Notes under the pieces: model-generated | What the model was told of the DNA's origin: nothing | Seen by the model: only the letters and a program-made list of their open reading frames with translations | The model's database searches: none | Position numbers and translations under genes: made by a program | Part shown: positions 28,699-36,169 of the stretch, piece by piece | Position numbering within the stretch: position 1 is the stretch's first letter | Layout: every line of letters starts with the position of its first letter | DNA from: Stagnimonas sp. | GTDB taxonomy: Bacteria; Pseudomonadota; Gammaproteobacteria; Nevskiales; Nevskiaceae | Reading direction: 5' to 3' | Length of the DNA: 42,589 nucleotides | NCBI GenBank assembly: GCA_030696045.1 | Contig: JAUYNO010000055.1 | Span: forward strand, 110,175 to 152,763

Positions 28699-29435
28699 GC
28701 TGCCAGCACCTGGCTAAGACGGCCCTGCTTGTTGAGCTGCGCCGCCACCCGGTGCCCGCCACCACCGACCTGATGGACGCGGATGCGACGGAACCCGTCC
28801 AGCTCCTGGGCATGATTCAGATCGTAGGGGTTGTCGCCGACATAGACCTCGGCCTCAGTGTCGGGCGCGTGCTGGAGCATCCAGGGTCGCAGGTCGTAGA
28901 TGTGGCGGTCGGTCCGATGCCGGTACAGCTCCTCGACCAGATAGGGCTGGCGCGGGTCCTCGTCCTGGCGCTCGGGCGAGAGGAAGGTCTGCGGCACGAA
29001 GGCGATGGCCTTGCCCTGCCGCAGCAGCGCGCAGAACAGCAGTGCCGCGAAGCCACCCTTGCAGTTGCCGACGAAGCGCACCTCGCGGGCACCGCTCTGC
29101 TCGATCCGCTGCTGAAGATAACGGGCGATGGCGTGGACATCGTCGCCAATGCCCGGCAGGCCGCGCTGGTACCAGGCGTGGTGAGGGTCGCGCAACACCA
29201 GCCGGCTCTGGTCGATCAGGCCGGAATTGCGGAAGAACACCTCGGTGGGGATGCTCATCAGGCCGTACAGGCCTGAGAACAGGATGTAGAGCCGCTCCGA
29301 GCCCTGCCAGAACTGCTCCTGCAGCACCGGCTCTTCCGGTCCGCTGAGGGAGTCGAGCCAGCGCTGCTTGCGGGAGGCGCGCAGCGCGCGCGCCTGGCGG
29401 ACCTGCTCGAGATCGATCATGGGGCGGTCAGGCAC
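28695..29435 (-). CDS. Alpha/beta hydrolase-like protein with Cys nucleophile (copy 2)
   Basis: 246 aa. Hydrolase-fold signals: WYQRGLPGIGDDVHAIARYL, then the nucleophile elbow VGNCKGGFAALLF with Cys at 125 where such proteins normally have Ser (GxSxGG). Candidate acid D205 (NPYDLNHA) and His H228 (GGGGHRVAAQL) follow. No signal peptide. GTG at 29435 has AAGGAGA six to seven bases upstream and overlaps the stop of copy 1; ATG at 29420 is the alternative. Context suggests a thioester or acyl step in capsule decoration; the substrate is unknown. Confidence 0.65.
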   Translation of the reverse strand: MPDRPMIDLEQVRQARALRASRKQRWLDSLSGPEEPVLQEQFWQGSERLYILFSGLYGLMSIPTEVFFRNSGLIDQSRLVLRDPHHAWYQRGLPGIGDDVHAIARYLQQRIEQSGAREVRFVGNCKGGFAALLFCALLRQGKAIAFVPQTFLSPERQDEDPRQPYLVEELYRHRTDRHIYDLRPWMLQHAPDTEAEVYVGDNPYDLNHAQELDGFRRIRVHQVGGGGHRVAAQLNKQGRLSQVLAA

Positions 29436-30105
29436 TGAGAATCTCCTTCAATCGTCCTTGCTGGCGCAGAAACCTCGACACTCCATGCCCGTCCATGTCG
29501 ACGTGGTGGATGGCGATGTTCGGAAAGCCGCGCAAGGCCTCGGCGTGGGCGATGTCGATCGGATAGTTGGCGGAGCAGTAGACCTCGCCCTCCAGCTCCG
29601 GAGTATGGATGCGCAGCCACTCCGGCAGATCGTAGATATGGCGATCATTGCGATGGGCGAACATACCCGCATAGGCGTCGGCGACCGGCTGGCCGGGATG
29701 CCACTCTAGCGCTCCCGGTCCGATCAGGGTCTGCGGCGCGAAGGCGATGGCCCTGCCAGTCCGCAGCAGCGAACAGAACAGCAGGGCCGCGTAGCCACCC
29801 ATGCAGTTGCCGACGAAGCGGACCTCGCTGGCCCCGCTGCTGGCGATGCGCTGCTCTAGATAGCGGGCGACGGCATGCACATCCTCGCCGATGCCCGGCA
29901 GACCGCGCTGGTACCAGGCCCGGTGAGGATCGCGCAGGAACAGACGACTGCAACCCAGCACCCCGGCACTGCGCATGAACTCGAAGTGGTCGGTGCCCAG
30001 GCGCCCCTGCAAGCCACCGAAGAAGAGATAGAACCGTCGCGAGTCGGCCAGCAGCCGTTCCTCGACCACCGCCCCGGCCTCGCGCTCCCGTGCCACCGTA
30101 CTCAC
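29428..30105 (-). CDS. Alpha/beta hydrolase-like protein with Cys nucleophile (copy 1)
   Basis: 225 aa, tandem paralogue of the downstream gene. Shared blocks: LRDPHxAWYQRGLPGIGxDVHAxARYLxQRI, VGNCMGGYAALLF with Cys at 101, NDRHIYDLPEW, candidate acid D184 (YPIDIAHAEAL), candidate His H207 (DMDGHGVSRFL) and QGRLKEILSA. Cytosolic by sequence. GTG at 30105 overlaps the TGA of the sulfotransferase gene upstream (GTGA). That both copies keep Cys at the elbow argues against a random mutation in one copy. Confidence 0.65.
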   Translation of the reverse strand: MSTVAREREAGAVVEERLLADSRRFYLFFGGLQGRLGTDHFEFMRSAGVLGCSRLFLRDPHRAWYQRGLPGIGEDVHAVARYLEQRIASSGASEVRFVGNCMGGYAALLFCSLLRTGRAIAFAPQTLIGPGALEWHPGQPVADAYAGMFAHRNDRHIYDLPEWLRIHTPELEGEVYCSANYPIDIAHAEALRGFPNIAIHHVDMDGHGVSRFLRQQGRLKEILSA

Positions 30106-31178
30106 AGTGCCGCCCCGGTCACCGACAGCCCGCCTTGTTCCTGCAAGCGGCGCTCGACGCGCTGGTACAGACGCAGGTCCTGGTCGTTGATCTGGTTCAG
30201 ATAGTCGAGGTCGGCTGACGACAGGCTGGTGCGGTCCAGAAACTTGCGTGACTCGTTCAGACGGCGGCTGTCGGCGACGCCCCAGCGCTGGTGCAGCCAG
30301 GCCGGGTAGCGGCTGACCGTGGTCAGCTCCAGGTCGGCGGCGGCGCAGAGGTCGAGCGCGCTGTCGGCGTCGCCGCGACCCAGGAAACGACACAGCGTGT
30401 TGCCCACCGCCAGGCGCGGATCGCGCAGCAGACGCAGTGTCGCCGCCTGCAACTCGGCAGGGTCCTGCACACCGCCGCCGGCATAGGCACGGAGTCCGAA
30501 TTGCTCGATCCAGCCGCGCACGTCCGGCGCCGGTGCATCGTCGCTGCGGCAGATCGAGGTCAGCACATAGTTGGCCTTGGAGATGGCAATATCGACCGGA
30601 TCGCGCAGGACCGAGAAGGCGGTGTCGCCATAGCGCAGCAGGTGCTCGTCGAGCAGCCAGGCTAGGCTGAAGTGGCCGACCAGGGCCAGGGTGTCGTGGC
30701 GCGCCAGTCCGGCCATCAGGATCTGAAGGCGCCAGGGCAGCAGCTCCGGCAGGAGGTGCAGCGGGTTCTGGTCGAGCTGGCCCAGGTAGGCGCCGTCGTA
30801 GCGCTGCATCAGGTGACTGCCCAGGTCCGAGCCGGCGCACTTGGGCACATGCACGAAGAACAGCCGGTGCTTCTCGGGAAACGCCGCCAGCACCCGGGCC
30901 AGCAGGCCGGACTGGAACTCCGGACTCAGCAAGGTCTCCCGCAGGTGCCGGCGCGGATCGTAGTCGGACGGCATAGTCGCCACCCGCGCCGATTCGGGGA
31001 GCCGCCCAAGCACCGAGTAATAGATCTGGTGCGGCCGCACCCCGGTGAAATCGAAGCGATCCAAGAAGTGCTCTAGCCCGCTCGCACGGTCGTAGCGGAC
31101 CAGCGCCTGTAGAAGCTCGCGCGGCGAGCTCGGCGCTGGCGGCCGGCCCGTGGTCAGGCGACGCAGGGCCTGCAGCAT
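30102..31178 (-). CDS. Sulfotransferase family 2-like protein with helical N-domain
   Basis: 358 aa. A sulfotransferase domain is indicated by FFVHVPKCAGSDLGSHL (107-123; the usual KTAGTS reads KCAGSD) and FSVLRDPVDIAISKANY (188-204). Residues about 45-95 (HQIYYSVLGRLPESA, then LRETLLSPEFQSGLL) resemble the DUF4214-type helical unit that also occurs twice in the giant protein upstream, where it reads YRGLLQREADAGSL and GPEFGQL. The start overlaps the giant gene stop by one base (TGATG) and the end overlaps the hydrolase start. It probably sulfates the capsule or an intermediate bound by that helical unit; inference. Confidence 0.68.
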   Translation of the reverse strand: MLQALRRLTTGRPPAPSSPRELLQALVRYDRASGLEHFLDRFDFTGVRPHQIYYSVLGRLPESARVATMPSDYDPRRHLRETLLSPEFQSGLLARVLAAFPEKHRLFFVHVPKCAGSDLGSHLMQRYDGAYLGQLDQNPLHLLPELLPWRLQILMAGLARHDTLALVGHFSLAWLLDEHLLRYGDTAFSVLRDPVDIAISKANYVLTSICRSDDAPAPDVRGWIEQFGLRAYAGGGVQDPAELQAATLRLLRDPRLAVGNTLCRFLGRGDADSALDLCAAADLELTTVSRYPAWLHQRWGVADSRRLNESRKFLDRTSLSSADLDYLNQINDQDLRLYQRVERRLQEQGGLSVTGAAL

Positions 31179-34100
31179 CAGCGCCGCCCTCCGGCCAGCA
31201 GTTCCTCCTCGCAGACCACGCGGTAGTTGTCGCGTGCCTCCTCCAGCAGCTCCGGATCAGGCTCAGTTGCCTGCCCGCCGGGCGCGTAGTGGGCGAAGAA
31301 CAGCCGCATCACATGATCGACGCCGGCCGAGTTCACCGAGCGCAGGTCGGAGTCGTAGTAGGCGCCCCGGTTGTAGTGGCCGGTGACGATCTCGTAGGAC
31401 GGGAAGTAGGCGCAGTGCGGGTGGCGGCGCACGATCTCGGCCGCCGCCACCCGCAGCACCGACTTGCTGTAGGTGGTGGCGGTGAGCGCATGACTGTCGT
31501 CGTAGGTGGCGGCCAGCGGCACCGGCGAGACCGTGAACAGTACTTGCGCAGCCGGATTGCGCAGCGCCAGGGCGGCGACGAAGGCGTCGAGGTCGGCGAT
31601 CACCTCATCGACCGAGAAGTTCACCCACTCGTGCCGCGCCGGGTCCATGTCGCCGGCCGCCACCCCGGGTGCCAGCGGAAACACCGCGCCATCGGCACGG
31701 CTACGCCAGGCCTCGGTGAGGCCGAGCGTGAACACGAACACTTCGACGCGCTCGAACATCTCGCGCACCGCTGCCAGGTGCGCAGCACGCGAGGCGTGCA
31801 GCGCCGCCGCGTCGGCGAAGCCGCCCGGCTCGATCTCCGGCCGGAATGGGTCGGCGAGCCGGCCGTCCGGCCGTTGCCAGGGCGGTTCCCGCGGTACGAA
31901 CTGGCCGTAGGCGCGCTCGAACAATTGCCGCAGCTGACGCGCCGTGTAGAGGTTGCCGTAGCGCGCCGAGTAGACCCCGTACTGCTGCCGGCGCGCCTGT
32001 TCCGGCGCCAGGCCCTCGGGCGGCAGCTCGGTCTGCAGGTGCAGGAAACCCTGGCGCCGCAGGCGCTGCGAAATGTGCTGCGCGAAGCAGCTACCGGCAG
32101 TCGCCACCCGGCTGTCGCGCCGGATCAGGAAAGCCGCATCGCCGACCGGATCGACCTCGCCCGCCGGCGTCTGCTGGATCGCCGACTTCCAGAACCGGCG
32201 CGCAGGCAGGCCGCTGTAGGGGTGGGCGCGAGTCGGCGCTGGCGTCGGCGCGCGGACCGGCTCCACCGCGACCGCGCCGCTGCGCCCGAACACCGCCTGG
32301 TAGCGCGCGGTATAGGCGCGGTTGCAGGCGATCTCGTGGCTGCGGCTGTACTGCTCGAAGGCCTCGAAGGAGCGGGCGATGAAGGCCTCCAGGTCGTAGG
32401 AGACGATCGGCGACTTGCTGGGCAGGCCCGGGTTGTTGCCCTTAAAGATGTAGCTGCCCTCGATGCCGATTCGCCGCGCGATCTCCGGATACACCGGCCA
32501 GATCGAGGTATCGGCCAGGTTGTCCCAGACCACTTCCAGGGGGTCAATGGGCAGCATCTCCAGCCCCAGCTTCTGCATCACCTGGCGGGCGATGTCGGCG
32601 ACAGCGAACAGCTTGGGATGGTTGGGCGAGTGCATGAAGCAGCCGCGCGCGCGCCACTGCTTGAACAGGCCATCCAGCGCCATGCCGCAGCGCCGGCCCT
32701 CGTCGAGCAGGGCCTCGGTCGCACTGTCCCAGTAGTCGTGAAAGCGGAGCTGCTCATAGACCGGGTCGCAGAACAGATCCGCCGCCTGCGACTGACTCAT
32801 GCCGGCGCGCCAGGCGTAGTAGGCAATCGAGGAGTGGTAGGGGCCGAGCGGCCCGCTGACCTCGTTGAGGGTGCCCTTGATGCGCACATAGCACTGGTCG
32901 GGCTGGAAGGCCGGGAAGGAAATTGAGGGGAACAGCACCAGCTTCTCGTCCAGCTCCGGCAGCACCGCCCGCATCGCTTCGGCGTAGATCGGCTGCATCA
33001 GCACCACGTCGTTCTCGGCAAGCGAGGTGCGCACTGCCTCCAGCGCCCGCTCGGGACGCAGGATGTCCTCGGCGGTGACAAAACGGAACGTGGGCGGCTG
33101 GGTGCCACTCAGCGCCTGGATGCAGCGGCCGAGGTTGTTGCCCTGGCAGTTGGTGTAGATGGCGATGCGCTTCTTCGGCGGCGGCAGCGAGTGCTGGATG
33201 GCGCGGCTGTGGAACTGGCTGCGCTCCTCGAAGGCAGTCAGGAACTCGTCGGAGCCGAGGATGCGCTGCAGGGTGCTCTCGACGCGGCCCTCGCGGCGCA
33301 GGTTATCGACGTGGTGGGCCAGGCCACCGACGTCCGCCTCGCGGTTGAGCAGGCCCTGGTAGGCGGCCTGGATCAGCGTCGGCGCGTGACGTTGCAGCAG
33401 TTCGGCGTAGCCGGCCGGTACCGACGGCGACGACGCCGACGGGGGCTCGGCAATCACCGGAGCCGTCGATACCGGTTCGGGCGCAGCCTCGGCAAGCTGC
33501 TCTTCCTCGCAAACCAGGCTGTGCCCGGCACGGACCTCTGCCTGCCAGTCCGGAGCGGCCCCAGTCCATCCGACTCCGGTCTGGCGGCCAGCGCCGAACA
33601 CGTCCCGATAGCCGTGCTCGCGGGGCCGGCTGCACCGAAGGGATTCCGGGCTGCCCTGCGCCGCGAAGGCCGCGAACGAGCGCTGCACGAACTCCTCCAG
33701 GTCCAGCCAGCGCACCCCGGCCGCCGACTCGGCGCCCAGCCCTGCGGCCTTGAACAGATGACTGCCACCGGACAGCCCCAGCTGCGCGGCGATCTCCGGG
33801 TATACCGGGTAGGTCTGGTGATCGGCCAGCGGGTCCCAGAGCGCCTCGGCGGGATCGATGTCCAGCGCCGGCAAGCCCAGGCGCTGCAGTAGCCGTCGCG
33901 CCAGGTTGGCCAGCACCCGCAACTTCGGGTGGTTGGGGCTGTGCATGAAGGCGCCCTGCCGACGCCATTGTTCCGGCAAGCCGGTCAGATCGAGATCGGA
34001 GGGCTGCGAGGGTTCCAGCAGCGCGGCGACCGCCGGCTCCCAGGCGGAGAAGAAGCCGAGCTGAGTGTAGACCTCGCGATTGAACAGCGACACCGCCTGC

Positions 34101-36169
34101 GCCGGACTCATGCCGGCCTTCCAGGCGTGGAAGCTGATCGACGAACTGAAGCTCAGCGGCGCCCGTACCGGGCCCTGCGGTCCACTCACCTGGCAGAGAT
34201 CGGGATGAAAGGCCGGGAACACGATCGTCGGGAACACCAGTACCCGACCGGCCGGCAGCTCGGTGACCCCGGCCAGGGCGCGGGCGACGTTGGACTGCAG
34301 CAACACCTGATCGTGGTCGGCGAGCACGGACTGGAAGCGTCGGAGCAGGACCGAAGGGTCGGCAAGCTCTGCGGCGGTGACGAAGTCGCAGCGCGGCGGC
34401 TGCCAGCCGGTGAGCGCCTGCAGACAGCGGCCGACGCCCACCGCCTGGCACTTGCCCAGCAAGGCCAGGCGCAGCGGCGGCGCCGGCAGTTCGGCGGCGG
34501 CGAACCGCGAGCGGCGCTGGCGCTCGGCGAGCTGGCCGAATTCCGGCCCCTGCACCAGGTCCTGCAGCAGGTCTTCCAGGGAACCACCCTCGCGCAGCCG
34601 GCCGACCTGTCGCTCCAAGCTTCCCGCATCGGCCTCCCGCTGCAACAGGCCGCGATAGGCGGCCTGCACCAACCCCGGGGCGTGCCGGCGCGCCGCGCGC
34701 AGCCAGGGCGCCACATCGGGCGGCGGCGGTGGCACGGTACCGACCGGAAGGCAGTTCGGGATCGAGGCCTCTGCGACAACCACCACCGGCTCCGGCTGCA
34801 CCACCTGCTCCACGAACAGACCGAGCAGGCGGGTGTCGGGGCTGCCGTAGCTGGCCGGCGACTGCGGCTCGCACTCGATCAGCAGACGATCACCGTCGGG
34901 CGCCGACAGGTTCAGCTCCAGGCGTTCGCGCGGGCCGAAAAGCTGGTGATGGCAAACGCTGCCGACGGTGAACGACACCGTCATCGGTGTCGGGTGGTGG
35001 TTGATGGCGGTGAGCCCAAGCCGGCGCTCGGCGCCACGGACGTCGAGCGTCAAGGTCGAGCGCGCCGTGGTCCAGCGACCGCCGCCTTCTGCCCCATGCC
35101 AGGTCGCGGCATCGGAAGGCGCCAGCGTCGCCGATTCCAGGGCCAGCACCGGCGGGCGCGGACGGAATTCGTAGAGCACCGCAAAATCCGCCGCCTCGCA
35201 GGCGTGCTTGCGGTATTCGAAGCCCTCGCGGATGAAGCAGCGCGCCAGGAAGTCTTCCTGGAAGCCCAGTTCGTACCAGCCGCGCCAGCGCACCACCCCG
35301 GCGGTTTCGGCGTCCAGCCGCAGGCCCCAGGGATAGGGGATCGCGGGGCTCCGCGGGTCCTCGGTGACCGGTTCGCCGCCGAGCAGGATGCGGCCATCGT
35401 CGGCGAGCAGCTGGCGCAGCCGGCGGATCAGCCCCAGGAAGTCGCGACTGTGATGGAAGGCCTCGTAGAAGAAGATCAGCCGGTACTTCTCGCCCGGCCG
35501 CGGATGGTCGCCGAACTCGCCGACGAAGGCCTGCAGCTCGACCTTGAAGAATTCGGCCTGCGCCTGCACCGCCCGGCTGAAATGGGGATTGATATCGACC
35601 GTATCGACCCGCGCGCCCATGCGGGCGAAGGTCAACGCGGTCTGGCCGTAGCCGGCGCCGTACTCCAGCACCCGGTCGCCCGAGCTGATGCCGGAGCGGC
35701 GCAGGAAATGGCCGGCCGCCATGATGTGCTTGCCACCGGTCTCCATCGCCCGCTGACCGCGCAGCTCGTAGAAGGCGGGGCGGTAGATGTGCTCCTGGGT
35801 CGCGGTCTCGGGAGTCTGTTCGTGCTCGCTGGGCTGGTAGCGGGGGCGTCCCGACAGCCATTGCCAGAGCCGGTCCTGCTGGACGGCGTAGGCAGACGAG
35901 TAAGGATCGAGCCCGCAGTCGTACCAGTCGGGCAATGCCACGAAGCGGTCGCGGAATTCATCCCAGGGACTGCCCGGCCGGACACTGTGCTCGCGCAGCA
36001 CGACGGCGGCGCGGTCGAGGTCCTGCACCGACAGCGGCCGAGGCGGCGGATCGACCGCTGGCAAGACGGCTGCGGCCGGCGATGGAAGCGTGGGCAGGTC
36101 CACCGTCGGCAGCGGCAGCTGCGAGCGTTGCCTCCGCCGCAATCGCACGGACCAGTCGCCTAGCCTCAT
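31178..36169 (-). CDS. Giant multidomain glycan-modifying protein (methyltransferase, 2x WcbI-like, GSCFA)
   Basis: 1663 aa, no signal peptide. Order of parts: a Pro-rich N-terminus (1-60); a SAM methyltransferase (about 125-340, motif I VLEYGAGYGQTALTF at 167-181); a beta-sandwich-like segment (about 345-460); a DUF4214-like helical unit (about 495-548); a first WcbI-like domain (about 565-860, LLGKCQAVGVGRCLQAL); a second DUF4214-like unit (about 925-980); a second WcbI-like domain (about 1000-1300, IYTNCQGNNLGRCIQAL); and a GSCFA domain (about 1320-1630, VATAGSCFAQHI at 1355-1366, TLGLTEAW at 1481-1488). The two WcbI units share FMHSPNHPKL and AWxAGMSxxQA. WcbI is a capsule enzyme thought to be an acetyltransferase. 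Inference: it methylates and acylates capsule sugars in one polypeptide. Coupled by ATGA to the upstream glycosyltransferase. Confidence 0.75.
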   Translation of the reverse strand: MRLGDWSVRLRRRQRSQLPLPTVDLPTLPSPAAAVLPAVDPPPRPLSVQDLDRAAVVLREHSVRPGSPWDEFRDRFVALPDWYDCGLDPYSSAYAVQQDRLWQWLSGRPRYQPSEHEQTPETATQEHIYRPAFYELRGQRAMETGGKHIMAAGHFLRRSGISSGDRVLEYGAGYGQTALTFARMGARVDTVDINPHFSRAVQAQAEFFKVELQAFVGEFGDHPRPGEKYRLIFFYEAFHHSRDFLGLIRRLRQLLADDGRILLGGEPVTEDPRSPAIPYPWGLRLDAETAGVVRWRGWYELGFQEDFLARCFIREGFEYRKHACEAADFAVLYEFRPRPPVLALESATLAPSDAATWHGAEGGGRWTTARSTLTLDVRGAERRLGLTAINHHPTPMTVSFTVGSVCHHQLFGPRERLELNLSAPDGDRLLIECEPQSPASYGSPDTRLLGLFVEQVVQPEPVVVVAEASIPNCLPVGTVPPPPPDVAPWLRAARRHAPGLVQAAYRGLLQREADAGSLERQVGRLREGGSLEDLLQDLVQGPEFGQLAERQRRSRFAAAELPAPPLRLALLGKCQAVGVGRCLQALTGWQPPRCDFVTAAELADPSVLLRRFQSVLADHDQVLLQSNVARALAGVTELPAGRVLVFPTIVFPAFHPDLCQVSGPQGPVRAPLSFSSSISFHAWKAGMSPAQAVSLFNREVYTQLGFFSAWEPAVAALLEPSQPSDLDLTGLPEQWRRQGAFMHSPNHPKLRVLANLARRLLQRLGLPALDIDPAEALWDPLADHQTYPVYPEIAAQLGLSGGSHLFKAAGLGAESAAGVRWLDLEEFVQRSFAAFAAQGSPESLRCSRPREHGYRDVFGAGRQTGVGWTGAAPDWQAEVRAGHSLVCEEEQLAEAAPEPVSTAPVIAEPPSASSPSVPAGYAELLQRHAPTLIQAAYQGLLNREADVGGLAHHVDNLRREGRVESTLQRILGSDEFLTAFEERSQFHSRAIQHSLPPPKKRIAIYTNCQGNNLGRCIQALSGTQPPTFRFVTAEDILRPERALEAVRTSLAENDVVLMQPIYAEAMRAVLPELDEKLVLFPSISFPAFQPDQCYVRIKGTLNEVSGPLGPYHSSIAYYAWRAGMSQSQAADLFCDPVYEQLRFHDYWDSATEALLDEGRRCGMALDGLFKQWRARGCFMHSPNHPKLFAVADIARQVMQKLGLEMLPIDPLEVVWDNLADTSIWPVYPEIARRIGIEGSYIFKGNNPGLPSKSPIVSYDLEAFIARSFEAFEQYSRSHEIACNRAYTARYQAVFGRSGAVAVEPVRAPTPAPTRAHPYSGLPARRFWKSAIQQTPAGEVDPVGDAAFLIRRDSRVATAGSCFAQHISQRLRRQGFLHLQTELPPEGLAPEQARRQQYGVYSARYGNLYTARQLRQLFERAYGQFVPREPPWQRPDGRLADPFRPEIEPGGFADAAALHASRAAHLAAVREMFERVEVFVFTLGLTEAWRSRADGAVFPLAPGVAAGDMDPARHEWVNFSVDEVIADLDAFVAALALRNPAAQVLFTVSPVPLAATYDDSHALTATTYSKSVLRVAAAEIVRRHPHCAYFPSYEIVTGHYNRGAYYDSDLRSVNSAGVDHVMRLFFAHYAPGGQATEPDPELLEEARDNYRVVCEEELLAGGRR

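Noticed and set aside
29428..30840. 470-residue minus-strand frame covering the hydrolase and part of the sulfotransferase
   Set aside because: Only the part from the GTG at 30105 shows family sequence; the rest is an off-frame reading of the sulfotransferase gene.
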